Shown piece by piece: positions 9,057 to 17,400 of a stretch of DNA of 64,000 nucleotides (its first letter is position 1; each line of letters opens with the position of its first letter). The DNA is taken from the NCBI GenBank assembly GCA_963828405.1, contig CAWHEG010000031.1:2790001-2854000 (forward strand). The letters are read 5' to 3'. Made by a program: the position numbers and the translations under genes. Origin of the DNA: JANMJD01 sp963828405. Its GTDB lineage: Bacteria > Actinomycetota > Acidimicrobiia > Acidimicrobiales > Ilumatobacteraceae. The notes beneath the pieces are model-generated. The model did no database searches. It was given only the letters and a program-made list of their open reading frames with translations, and was not told where the DNA came from.

Positions 9057-9082
9057 GTGGGGCAAAGTGGTGGCTAATGGGG
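9057..9082 (+). promoter_or_regulatory. Putative MraZ operator: three G-rich boxes at 10-bp spacing
   Basis: Boxes TGGGG, TGGTG and TGGGG begin at 9058, 9068 and 9078, exactly one helical turn apart, about 80 bases before mraZ. MraZ is known to bind direct TGGGN repeats separated by 5 bases in its own promoter. A further TGGGG lies at 9027. This suggests autoregulation of the cell-wall operon. Confidence 0.65.
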
Positions 9083-9161
9083 AGTGAAGGGGATCCGGGA
9101 TGCCGGATCGGGTGACCCGGCTACTCCCGAGGCAGGCAGCACTCGAGGAGATGGAACGACC

Positions 9162-9608
9162 GTGTTCGTCGGACGGCATGAGCGTCAGCTCGACCCCAAG
9201 GGTCGCGTCGCTCTGCCATCGACCTATCGCGGCCGATTCGAACCCCGTTGTTACCTCGCCTTCGGCCTCGACGGCTGCATCGATGTGCTCACGGTCGAAG
9301 GATTCGAGGAGGTGGCGAACGAGATGCTCGACAAGGTCAGGCAGGGCGAGGTCAGCCGGGCCCAGCAACGCGTCCTCGCCGCCTCGATGGTCGAGGCGCA
9401 ACTCGACGCCCAGGGCCGCCTCACCCTCGACAAGGAGTTGAGGGACTTCGCCCAGCTTGAGGCTGGGAGCGCCGTCGTCGTGGCCGGATCGTTCGACCGG
9501 GTCGAGATCTGGAACCCCGCCTCGTACGAACGCCAGACCGCCCAGGGTGGTGCGCTGATCAGGGGCGCCACCCCCGACACCCTCGCCCGCCCCGGGCAGT
9601 ACGCGTGA
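9162..9608 (+). CDS. mraZ: Transcriptional regulator MraZ
   Basis: A 148-residue SpoVT/AbrB-fold DNA-binding protein that controls the division and cell-wall cluster. Two half-repeats are visible: GRHERQLDPKGRVALPSTYR at residues 4-23 and a second copy around AQLDAQGRLTLDKELR. Each holds the D(P/A)xGRxxLP-type motif that forms the DNA-contacting ring. GTG is chosen because the family starts MFxGxHxxxLDxKGR exactly here, with GAGGAG 11 bases upstream. A putative operator of three G-rich boxes lies in its promoter. It is the first gene of the dcw cluster and is followed by a structured, probably non-coding 200-base stretch before rsmH. Confidence 0.93.
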   Translation: MFVGRHERQLDPKGRVALPSTYRGRFEPRCYLAFGLDGCIDVLTVEGFEEVANEMLDKVRQGEVSRAQQRVLAASMVEAQLDAQGRLTLDKELRDFAQLEAGSAVVVAGSFDRVEIWNPASYERQTAQGGALIRGATPDTLARPGQYA

Positions 9609-9674
9609 AAGGGGGAGCCGAGACGACCCTGACCGTGCCTGGTTCACCCAGCGCAGACCACGTTCCGCCCACCC

Positions 9675-9774
9675 GCAGTTCTCCGGACAGCAAGATGGAC
9701 AGCCCCTACTCCGCCCGCTGTCGTCTCGCTGACCGGGGAGAAATCCCGGCAGCTTTTGCGGCCCGGAGAACTGC
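9675..9774 (+). ncRNA. Structured RNA between mraZ and rsmH (candidate mraW-type leader motif)
   Basis: GCAGTTCTCCGG at 9675-9686 is perfectly complementary over 12 bases to CCGGAGAACTGC at 9763-9774. Inside lies a hairpin, CCGGG (9733-9737) and CCCGG (9745-9749), with loop GAGAAAT. The element sits about 40 bases before the rsmH start. A conserved 'mraW' RNA motif has been described upstream of mraW (rsmH) in actinobacteria; position and size fit, but I cannot confirm that the consensus matches. No convincing protein is encoded in this interval. Confidence 0.6.
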
Positions 9775-9815
9775 AGATGGGCGGAGCGAGGACACGCAGC
9801 CGAAGGGGCTCCACG

Positions 9816-10826
9816 ATGAACCCCGATGATGAGGTCCCGGCCTTCAGCCACGATCCGGTGATGGTCGAAGTGATCGTGGACCTGTTCAACGTGGTCCCGC
9901 CCGGCCTGCTGGTCGACGCCACGTTGGGCGGGGCGGGCCATGCCGCCCGGCTCCTCGCCGCCCGCCCGGACTGCCGGCTTCTCGGCATCGATCGGGATCC
10001 GGCGGCGCTGGCGGCGGCCGGGCAGCGACTCGCTCCCTTCGCCGATCGGGTGATCCTGCGCCATGCACGGTTCGATCAGCTCGCATCGATCATGCACGAT
10101 CTCGCCCTCGACCCGTCCAAGGCGCAGGACGCCGGTGCATCCGGCGTGCTGTTCGACCTCGGGGTCTCCTCGCACCAGCTCGACGTGGCCGAGCGAGGTT
10201 TCTCGTACCGCAACGACGGCCCGCTCGACATGCGGATGGACCCCACCGAGCCGTGGAGTGCCGCCGACATCGTCAACGGGTGCACCGAGGCCGAACTGAC
10301 CCGCATCCTCTACGACAACGCCGACGAGCGTTTCGCCGGCCGCATCGCCCGGGCGATCGTCGCCCACCGCCCGATCGAGACCACCGGCGAGCTCGCCGAG
10401 ATCGTCCGTTCGGCGATCCCCGCCGCGGCGCGCCGCACGGGCGGCCACCCGGCCAAGCGCACGTTCCAGGCGATCCGCATCGAGGTCAACGGGGAACTGT
10501 CGATCCTCGCCGGGGCACTGCGCGAGGCCATCGACGTCACCGTCCCCGGCGGTCGCGTGGCCGTGTTGTCGTATCACTCCGGCGAGGACCGGATCGTCAA
10601 GTCCACCTTCGTCAACACGATGACCGGCGGATGCACGTGCCCGCCGCAGCTGCCCTGCGTCTGCAGCGCGGTGCGCACCGTCCGCACGGTGCGGGCGCCA
10701 TCGACGGCGTCGAAGGCCGAGCGGCTGGCCAACCGGCGTGCGGAGTCGGTGCGGCTGCGTGTGGTCGAGAAGCTCGATCCCGCCGGCCGCGCATCCGGCG
10801 GAGCCGTTCAGCCAGGAGAGGTGTGA
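9816..10826 (+). CDS. rsmH: 16S rRNA (cytosine(1402)-N(4))-methyltransferase
   Basis: SAM-dependent methyltransferase (MraW) that modifies C1402 in the ribosomal P site. The 336-residue protein opens with FSHDPVMVEVIVDLF, followed by the SAM-binding motif DATLGGAGHA near residue 33. The family motifs GVLFDLGVSSHQLDVAERGFSY and GGHPAKRTFQAIRIEVN are intact, as is the end segment LSYHSGEDRIVK. The ATG at 9816 has AAGGGG 7 bases upstream; an in-frame start at 9756 would lie inside the structured element. The stop precedes the ftsL ATG by 2 bases, so the two are co-translated. Confidence 0.95.
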   Translation: MNPDDEVPAFSHDPVMVEVIVDLFNVVPPGLLVDATLGGAGHAARLLAARPDCRLLGIDRDPAALAAAGQRLAPFADRVILRHARFDQLASIMHDLALDPSKAQDAGASGVLFDLGVSSHQLDVAERGFSYRNDGPLDMRMDPTEPWSAADIVNGCTEAELTRILYDNADERFAGRIARAIVAHRPIETTGELAEIVRSAIPAAARRTGGHPAKRTFQAIRIEVNGELSILAGALREAIDVTVPGGRVAVLSYHSGEDRIVKSTFVNTMTGGCTCPPQLPCVCSAVRTVRTVRAPSTASKAERLANRRAESVRLRVVEKLDPAGRASGGAVQPGEV

Positions 10827-10828
10827 CG

Positions 10829-11359
10829 ATGCACGCCGCCCGGCCGCGCGCCGCCGATGACCGTGCCCGCCACGACATCCGCGCCGGGGCGCGCCGTGAG
10901 GCCACGTCGCGGCGTTCGACGAGGGCTGCACTCGAGGCAGTCCAGGCACGACCCCACCTGGCGGTCGTGCCGGCCCCTCGTCGCGGCGTCCGGCTGGTGG
11001 CCGTCGTGTTCGCCACGTTGTTCCTGACGATGCTCGGTGTCACCGGACTCGAGATCCGCCTCGCTCAACATCAACTCGAGATCGACCGTATCGAGCAGGG
11101 GGTGCAACTGGCCCGCGAGCGGTTCACCGACCTGCGCAAGGAGAACGCCGGCCTGCGCTCGCCCGAGCGCCTGCTCGCCGAGGCGCAGGCGATGGGCATG
11201 GTGACGGGGCGGGCCAAGGAGTTCGCCACCGTGTCGCCCGAGATCGCCACGATGGTCGCCCTGGCCGCCGGTGACACGTTGGGCGCCGGTGAACCGGCCG
11301 AAGACCCGTTCGCCGATCACGAACGGGTCAAGCGAGTGAACCGGGGGATGGCGCCATGA
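10829..11359 (+). CDS. ftsL: FtsL/DivIC-like divisome protein
   Basis: A 176-residue bitopic protein. A basic cytoplasmic N-terminus of about 50 residues precedes one membrane helix (LVAVVFATLFLTMLGVTGLE, about residues 55-74). A coiled coil follows (IRLAQHQLEIDRIEQGVQLA and on) that ends in SPERLLAEAQAMGM, the typical FtsL-like closing motif. An acidic tail of about 50 residues is unusual in length. Position between rsmH and ftsI is the normal place for FtsL. It would link FtsQ and FtsI/FtsW at the septum. The start ATG has AGGAGAGG 8 bases upstream, and the stop overlaps an ATGA at 11356. Confidence 0.8.
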   Translation: MHAARPRAADDRARHDIRAGARREATSRRSTRAALEAVQARPHLAVVPAPRRGVRLVAVVFATLFLTMLGVTGLEIRLAQHQLEIDRIEQGVQLARERFTDLRKENAGLRSPERLLAEAQAMGMVTGRAKEFATVSPEIATMVALAAGDTLGAGEPAEDPFADHERVKRVNRGMAP

Positions 11360-11392
11360 GCCGCAGACCGACCGTCGACGTCCGCGCCGGGC

Positions 11393-13519
11393 GTGGCGCC
11401 CGCGTCCACCGCGCCCCGGTCCGAACGCGCCGACGGACCGCGTCCGGTGGCGGCGTCGCCCCATCGGTCGCCCCATCGGTCGTTGCGTCCGGCGCCGCTC
11501 GACACGATCCCGGTCACCGCCGACCACGCGGCGCGGTCGAAGGTGCGGACGAGCGCGGGATCCGACGGGGGGTCGAAGGTCGTCGCTCTCCGCGGTCGCC
11601 CGGCGCGCCCGCCCAAGGCGTATGCCACCGAACGTGTCGGCGCCGACCGGGCACGGCGCTCCCGCCCGGGCGACACCGGGCCGCGGTCGCCGCGCCGGGT
11701 CGGGCGCGTCGTCGTCCACGTGCGCACCACAGGCCGCACGGCCCGGCGGACCATTGCCTGGTTCCGGCGTGACGCCGCGGCAGCGACGCCGTCGTTGTGG
11801 CGGGCCGGGCGTCCCCGGCGCCGGTTGCTCAGCGTCTTCATCGTCGTCACCGTCGTGCTGATCGGGCTGGTGACCAGGGTCGCCATGCTCCAGACGGCGA
11901 GCGGGGCCGACTACGTGACCTTCGGCGAGCAGCAGCGCACCCGTGACGCGATCATCACCGCCGACCGCGGTGTGGTCTTCGACCGTGACGGCCAGGAGCT
12001 GGCCATCTCCGTCCCGGCGACCACGCTGTACGCCAACCCCAAGCTGGTCGTCGACCCGGCCGCCACGGCCGCCTCGATCGCCAATGTCCTGATGCTCTCG
12101 GCCGATCGGCGCGCCGCGCTCGCCCGTGACCTGGCCAAACCGAAGGACTTCGTCTACGTGGCCCGGGAGATCGACGACCAGACGGCCAAGGCGGTGCTCG
12201 CCCTCGGCCTGAAGGGGATCGGCTCGTACGATGAACCGACCCGGATGTACCCCGCCGGCGATGTCGCCCGCAGCCTGCTCGGGCGGGTCAACGTCGACGA
12301 CGAGGGCACCGCCGGGCTCGAGAAGCAGTACGACGCCCTGCTCACCGGCACCGACGGCAGCATCGTGCGGGAGATCGACGGGGAGGGCCGCTCGATCCCC
12401 ACCGGCAAGCGAACGCTCGAGAACCCGATCCCCGGCCAGGACCTCATCCTCACCCTGTCGCGACCGCTGCAGTACCAGGCGGAACAGGCGCTCATCGATC
12501 GGGTCAAGCTCCTCGGTGCCCGGGGTGGCTATGTGATCGTCGGCAACTCCAGGACCGGCGAGCTGTACGCACTGGCCAACGTGAAGCGCGACGACGAGAC
12601 CGGCGAGGTGCGCGTGGCGTCGTACAACATGGCCGCCGTCGAGGCCAACGAGCCCGGCTCGGTGGCCAAGGTGATCACGATCACCGCGGCGCTCGACCAG
12701 GGCACCGTCCGGCGCGACAGCTACTTCCAGGTGCCGGGTTACATGGAGTTCGACGGCGGGATCGTCCTCAAGGACGCCCACCCCCATGGCCTCGAGGACA
12801 TGAGCGTCGAGAAGATCCTCGGCGCCTCGTCGAACCTCGGCACCTACAAGGTCATGCAGACCATCGGCGCGGCCAGGCACGAGCAGTACATGCGCGCCTT
12901 CGGTCTGGGGGAGCGCACGGCGCTCGGCTTCCCCGACGAGCAGAAGGGCATCGTCCACGACTCGGCCACCTACCAGGGCACGGAGGCCGTCACCGTGGCC
13001 TGGGGGCAGGGTGTCTCGTCGACGGCGCTGCAGCTGTGGGCGGCGATCAACGTGGTCGCCAACCGAGGCAACTACGTGGAACCCAAGCTGGTCCACTCGG
13101 TCATCGACGCCAACGGCAACGTGATCGACACGCCGGCATCGGGGACGCGGCGGGTGGTGTCGGAGGCCGCCGCCCTCGACATGACAGCGATGATGCAGAC
13201 CGTCGTCTGCAAGGGCACGGGCAAGGAGGCCCAGGTTCCCGGCTGGGACGTCGCCGGCAAGACCGGCACGTCCTACAAGGCCCAGCCCAAGGGCGGCTAC
13301 GTCGATGGCAACGGCCACTTCGTCTACTTCGCCTCGTTCGTCGGGTTCTTCCCGGCCGACGATCCGCAGTTGACCGTCCTGGTGTCGATCGACGAACCGC
13401 CGGCCGGCGGTGACCGCTTCGGCGGCACGACTGCGGCCCCGGTGTTCACCGAGATCGCCCGGGCGGCGATCAACCAGCTGCGCATCGCGCCGCCCGTCGC
13501 CGGCGGCTGCGGCGGCTGA
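11393..13519 (+). CDS. ftsI: Penicillin-binding protein 2/3 family transpeptidase (FtsI)
   Basis: Septal peptidoglycan cross-linking enzyme of 708 residues. A basic, disordered N-terminus of about 145 residues is followed by one membrane helix (LSVFIVVTVVLIGLVTRVA), a dimerisation/pedestal domain from TADRGVVFDRDGQELA, and the transpeptidase domain. The active-site serine is Ser423 in SVAK, the SxN motif is S479-S-N481 and the KTG motif is K623-T-G-T. Only the GTG at 11393 opens this frame. It has no ribosome binding site, whereas an ATG at 11356 overlapping the ftsL stop opens another frame, so the true N-terminus may involve a frameshift. It works with FtsW, encoded downstream. Confidence 0.9.
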   Translation: MAPASTAPRSERADGPRPVAASPHRSPHRSLRPAPLDTIPVTADHAARSKVRTSAGSDGGSKVVALRGRPARPPKAYATERVGADRARRSRPGDTGPRSPRRVGRVVVHVRTTGRTARRTIAWFRRDAAAATPSLWRAGRPRRRLLSVFIVVTVVLIGLVTRVAMLQTASGADYVTFGEQQRTRDAIITADRGVVFDRDGQELAISVPATTLYANPKLVVDPAATAASIANVLMLSADRRAALARDLAKPKDFVYVAREIDDQTAKAVLALGLKGIGSYDEPTRMYPAGDVARSLLGRVNVDDEGTAGLEKQYDALLTGTDGSIVREIDGEGRSIPTGKRTLENPIPGQDLILTLSRPLQYQAEQALIDRVKLLGARGGYVIVGNSRTGELYALANVKRDDETGEVRVASYNMAAVEANEPGSVAKVITITAALDQGTVRRDSYFQVPGYMEFDGGIVLKDAHPHGLEDMSVEKILGASSNLGTYKVMQTIGAARHEQYMRAFGLGERTALGFPDEQKGIVHDSATYQGTEAVTVAWGQGVSSTALQLWAAINVVANRGNYVEPKLVHSVIDANGNVIDTPASGTRRVVSEAAALDMTAMMQTVVCKGTGKEAQVPGWDVAGKTGTSYKAQPKGGYVDGNGHFVYFASFVGFFPADDPQLTVLVSIDEPPAGGDRFGGTTAAPVFTEIARAAINQLRIAPPVAGGCGG

Positions 13520-13533
13520 ACGGTGACCTGACG

Positions 13534-14958
13534 ATGTCCACGACCCTGGCGTCGGTGCTCGCCCGCCTCGAGCCCGGTCTGTCGTTCACCGTGAGCGGCG
13601 ACGCCGAGGTGCCCGTCACCGGCATCACCCACGACTCGCGCGTCGCGGTGGCGGGCTCGGTCTTCGTCTGCCTGCGCGGGGCGAACAGCGATGGTCACGG
13701 CTTCGCCGCCGATGCCGTGAACCGGGGCGCCAGGGTGGTAGTCGCCGAGCACCGGCTCGGCCTCGGTGATGCCGAGGTGATCGTCGACGACACCCGCTCG
13801 ACGATCGGCCCGCTCAGCTCGGCCGTCTTCGACCATCCGAGCCGCCGCCTGACGGTCGTGGGCGTCACCGGGACCAACGGCAAGACGACCACCACCCACC
13901 TGCTCGCCGCCGTCCTCGAGGCCGCCGGCCTGCCGACCGGGATCATCGGCACGCTCTCGGGGATGCACACCACACCCGAGGCGCCCGAGCTCCAGGCCCG
14001 CCTCGCCGCCTTCGTCGCCGAGGGCCGCCGGGCCGTGGCGATGGAGGTCTCCTCGCACGCCCTGGCCCTGCAGCGCGTCGACGGCACCCAATTCGCCGCC
14101 GCCGTGTTCACCAACCTCGGCCGCGACCACCTCGACCTGCACGGCACCGAGCAGCAGTACTTCGCCGCCAAGGCTCGGCTGTTCCGTCGGGAGTTCGCCG
14201 GGCTGGGCGTGGTCAACCTCGACGACATGTACGGGCAGTTGCTCGCCGACGCCTGCGACCTGCCCGTGGAGGGCTTCCGCCTGGCCGACGCCGAGGGTCT
14301 CGTGGTCACGCCGACGTCGCACCGCTACACCTGGCGCGGCCACCCGATCGAGGTGCCGCTCGGCGGGCGATTCAACGCCCTCAACTCCCTCGCCGCGGCG
14401 ACCACGGCCGGCGCGCTCGGGATCGACGGGGCGACGGTCGCCCGCGGTCTGCGGCGGGCGCCGGCGGTCCCCGGGCGTTTCGAACCGATCGACGCCGGCC
14501 AGCCCTTCAGCGTGATCGTCGACTACGCCCACACCCCCGACGGCCTGCGGGTCGCCCTCGGTGCCGCCCGCGAGGCGGTCGGGTCCGGGCGGGTGATCGC
14601 CGTCTTCGGTTGCGGCGGCGACCGTGACGAGCGCAAGCGCCCGGCGATGGGCGCGGTCGCCGCCGAATCGGCCGATCTGGTCGTGGTCACGTCCGACAAC
14701 CCGCGCACCGAGGAACCGGGGGCGATCATCGAAAGCATCGTTCGCGGGATCGAGGCGAGGTACCTTGGCCGTGTGATGGTCGAACCTGACCGGCGGACCG
14801 CCATTGCCCGAGCGTTGCGGCACGCCCGGCCCGGAGACGTCGTGGTGATCGCCGGCAAGGGCCACGAAACCACCCAGACCGTCGGCACCGCCGTGTTGCC
14901 GTTCGACGACCGGGCGGTGGCCCGTGCCCTGCTCGGGGACCCGGAGGGCGCGACATGA
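13534..14958 (+). CDS. murE: UDP-MurNAc-tripeptide synthetase MurE
   Basis: A 474-residue Mur ligase that adds the third amino acid to UDP-MurNAc-L-Ala-D-Glu. The N-terminal uridine-binding domain contains THDSRVAVAGSVFVCLRG. The ATP loop VTGTNGKTTTTH is near residue 112 and EVSSHALALQRVD follows. The C-terminal domain has SDNPRTEEP around residue 388; the DNPR tetrad is the known signature for meso-diaminopimelate, so the wall should be DAP-type. The ATG lies 14 bases after ftsI and the stop overlaps mraY in ATGA. MurF, normally next, is absent here. Confidence 0.95.
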   Translation: MSTTLASVLARLEPGLSFTVSGDAEVPVTGITHDSRVAVAGSVFVCLRGANSDGHGFAADAVNRGARVVVAEHRLGLGDAEVIVDDTRSTIGPLSSAVFDHPSRRLTVVGVTGTNGKTTTTHLLAAVLEAAGLPTGIIGTLSGMHTTPEAPELQARLAAFVAEGRRAVAMEVSSHALALQRVDGTQFAAAVFTNLGRDHLDLHGTEQQYFAAKARLFRREFAGLGVVNLDDMYGQLLADACDLPVEGFRLADAEGLVVTPTSHRYTWRGHPIEVPLGGRFNALNSLAAATTAGALGIDGATVARGLRRAPAVPGRFEPIDAGQPFSVIVDYAHTPDGLRVALGAAREAVGSGRVIAVFGCGGDRDERKRPAMGAVAAESADLVVVTSDNPRTEEPGAIIESIVRGIEARYLGRVMVEPDRRTAIARALRHARPGDVVVIAGKGHETTQTVGTAVLPFDDRAVARALLGDPEGAT

Positions 14959-16007
14959 TCGCCCTGATCGTCGCCGGGGCGACGGCGATGCTCGTGTCGC
15001 TCGTCGGCACGCGTTTCACGATCGGCTTCTTCCGCAACCGGGGCAGGAGCCAGCCGATCCTCGGCAAGGAGGATCGCGGCCCCGAGCACCAGCACAAGGC
15101 CGGCACGCCGACGATGGGCGGACTCGCCATCGTCGCGGCCGCGTTCGGCGGGTACGTCGTCGCCCACGCCCGCGGCGGCCTCGTGTTCTCCAATCAGGCC
15201 CTCGTGCTGTTCGTCGCCGTCTTCGTGATGGCCGGCCTGGGTTTCCTCGACGACTTCATCAAGGTGCGCATCGCCCGCAACCGGGGCATCTTCTGGAAGA
15301 AGAAGGGCTACATCACCTTCGGCGTGAGCGTGCTGCTGGCCTGGCTGCTCGTCACGTTCACCGACGTCTCGCGGACCATCTCGTTGACCCGCGCCGACCT
15401 GCCCGGGTGGACGCTGCCGTGGTGGCTGTGGGTGTTCTGGGCGGGGCTGATCATCTTCGGGACGACCAACGCGGTCAACGTGACCGATGGTCTCGACGGC
15501 CTGGCCGCCGGCTCGGCGACCCTCGGTTATCTGGCCTTCGCGATCATCGCCTACGTCTCGTTCCGCAACCCGTCGCTGTATCACGTGATCAACCCGCTCG
15601 ACCTGGCCACGGTGGCCGTCGCCTTCGCCGGGGCCTGTATCGGGTTCCTGTGGTTCAACGCCGCTCCCGCCCGGATCTTCATGGGCGACGTCGGGGCGCT
15701 CGGTCTGGGGGCCTCGCTCGCCCTGCTGGCCCTGACGACGAACACACATCTGCTGCTGCCGTTGATCTGCGGGATCAACGTCATCGAGATCGGCTCGGTC
15801 GCCCTGCAGATGGCGGTGTTCAAGTCGTCGGGGCGCACGCGGCGGCTGTTCCGCATGTCGCCGGTCCACCACCACTTCGAGCTCAGCGGCTGGCCGGAGA
15901 CGACGGTGATCATCCGCTTCTGGATCATCGCCGGGCTGTGCGTCGCCAGCGCGCTCGCCGTGTTCATCGCCGACTTCTCCCGCCTGAGCGACAGGATCGC
16001 CCCATGA
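14955..16007 (+). CDS. mraY: Phospho-MurNAc-pentapeptide transferase
   Basis: Integral membrane enzyme that transfers phospho-MurNAc-pentapeptide to undecaprenyl phosphate, making lipid I. The 350-residue protein has about ten hydrophobic helices. Conserved catalytic stretches are present: KAGTPTMGGLAI, GFLDDFIKV with the aspartate pair, NAVNVTDGLDGLAAGS, FMGDVGAL and the histidine-rich SPVHHHFELSGWPE loop. Start and stop both sit in ATGA overlaps with murE and murD, so the three are tightly coupled. Length and motifs are normal. Confidence 0.95.
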   Translation: MIALIVAGATAMLVSLVGTRFTIGFFRNRGRSQPILGKEDRGPEHQHKAGTPTMGGLAIVAAAFGGYVVAHARGGLVFSNQALVLFVAVFVMAGLGFLDDFIKVRIARNRGIFWKKKGYITFGVSVLLAWLLVTFTDVSRTISLTRADLPGWTLPWWLWVFWAGLIIFGTTNAVNVTDGLDGLAAGSATLGYLAFAIIAYVSFRNPSLYHVINPLDLATVAVAFAGACIGFLWFNAAPARIFMGDVGALGLGASLALLALTTNTHLLLPLICGINVIEIGSVALQMAVFKSSGRTRRLFRMSPVHHHFELSGWPETTVIIRFWIIAGLCVASALAVFIADFSRLSDRIAP

Positions 16008-17371
16008 GGGCGTTCGTCTACGGGCTGGGCATCGCCGGGGAGGCCACGGCACGCGCCCTCGTGCTACGCGGCTGGGACGTCGAGATCGCCGACGACGACC
16101 CCAGCCCGGAGGCCGCCGCCCGGGCGGCGGCCGCAGGCTGCGAATACCTGGGATCCCCCGACCGGGCCGGGTTGGCCGCGCTGCTCCGCCGATTCGACCT
16201 GCTCGCACCGAGTCCGGGGGTGCCCGAGACCCACCCGGCGATCACCGGGGCCCAGCGGATCGGGCTGCCCGTGCGCAGCGAGATCGACCTCGCCTGGGAA
16301 TGGGAGCGCGACCGGCCGGGCGGTCCCCGTCCGGTGCTCGCCGTCACCGGAACCGACGGTAAGACGACCACCACGCTGATGGCCGCCGAGATGCTGCGCG
16401 CGGCGGGCTTGAGGGCGGTCGATGCAGGCAACACCGACACCCCGCTGATCGCCGCCATCGACACCGACGCCGAGGCGTTCGTCGTCGAGTGCACCAGCTT
16501 CCGGCTGGCCTGGACGAACTGCTTCCGGCCGCGGGCGGCGGTGTGGCTGAACCTGGCCGAGGACCACCAGGACTGGCACCGCTCGATGGCCAGCTACCGG
16601 GCCGCCAAGGCCCGGATCTGGGCCTTCCAGGAGCCGACCGACGCGGCGATCGGCTTCATCGACGACTGGGTGGTGATGGCCGAGTTGGCCGGGGCCCGCG
16701 CCCGGCACCGGACGTTCGGTCTGCGTGGCGGCGACTACCGCCTCCGCGGCGATCGGCTCCTCGGCCCGCAAGGCACGATCACGACGACGGCGGGCATGCG
16801 TCGCAGCCTGCCCCACGATGTCACCAACGCCTTGGCCGCCGCCGCGCTGGTGCTCGAGGCCGGCCTGGCCGACCATGCGGCAATCGCCCGCGCACTCGCC
16901 CGGTTCGAGGGTCCGCCCCACCGGCTGCAGTTCGTCGCCGAGCACGACGGGGTGCGCTACTACGACGATTCGAAGGCGACGACGCCCCACGCGGTCGCCA
17001 CCGCCCTGCGCGCCTTCGACTCGTTGGTGCTCATCGCCGGCGGGAAGAACAAGGGCCTCGACCTGGCCCCGATGGCCGGCGAACCCGGTCGCACCAGGGC
17101 CGTCGTAGCGATCGGGGCGGCGAGCGACCTGATCGCCACGCTCTTCCACGGGATCTGCCCGGTGACCAGGGCGGCATCGATGGACGAGGCCGTCCACTTC
17201 GCCGCCGCCCTGGCCCGCCCGGGCGACGCCGTGCTGCTGTCGCCCGGCTGCGCCAGCTTCGACATGTACACCGGCTACCCGGCTCGTGGCGCCGACTTCG
17301 TCCGCTGCGTCACCGACCTGATCGACAGCCGGCCCGATCGACACGGCCCGATCGCGGAGGACCCACGATGA
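16004..17371 (+). CDS. murD: UDP-MurNAc-L-alanine:D-glutamate ligase
   Basis: A 455-residue cytoplasmic Mur ligase that adds D-glutamate. An N-terminal Rossmann-like domain (YGLGIAGEATARAL) binds UDP. The ATP loop AVTGTDGKTTTTLM is near residue 113, and the central LNLAEDHQDWH contains the usual DH pair. The C-terminal DDSKATTPHAVATAL and LLSPGCASFDMYTGYPARG are strong MurD markers. The ATG overlaps the mraY stop. The end overlaps a 10-codon mini-ORF that leads into ftsW. Confidence 0.93.
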   Translation: MRAFVYGLGIAGEATARALVLRGWDVEIADDDPSPEAAARAAAAGCEYLGSPDRAGLAALLRRFDLLAPSPGVPETHPAITGAQRIGLPVRSEIDLAWEWERDRPGGPRPVLAVTGTDGKTTTTLMAAEMLRAAGLRAVDAGNTDTPLIAAIDTDAEAFVVECTSFRLAWTNCFRPRAAVWLNLAEDHQDWHRSMASYRAAKARIWAFQEPTDAAIGFIDDWVVMAELAGARARHRTFGLRGGDYRLRGDRLLGPQGTITTTAGMRRSLPHDVTNALAAAALVLEAGLADHAAIARALARFEGPPHRLQFVAEHDGVRYYDDSKATTPHAVATALRAFDSLVLIAGGKNKGLDLAPMAGEPGRTRAVVAIGAASDLIATLFHGICPVTRAASMDEAVHFAAALARPGDAVLLSPGCASFDMYTGYPARGADFVRCVTDLIDSRPDRHGPIAEDPR

Positions 17372-17400
17372 ACGTACGACGCCCGAGGTGGAACCGATGA
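17368..17400 (+). other. 10-codon mini-ORF bridging murD and ftsW
   Basis: ATG at 17368 overlaps the murD stop (ATGA), encodes MNVRRPRWNR and stops at 17398-17400, inside the ATGA that starts ftsW. A strong GGAGG at 17356-17360 lies 7 bases upstream. It may serve as a translational relay or be the remnant of a gene start; product function is doubtful. Confidence 0.45.

Noticed and set aside
9605..9829. A 74-codon ORF overlapping the mraZ stop
   Set aside because: Low-complexity translation, no family resemblance, and it runs through the paired arms of the structured RNA; treated as non-coding.
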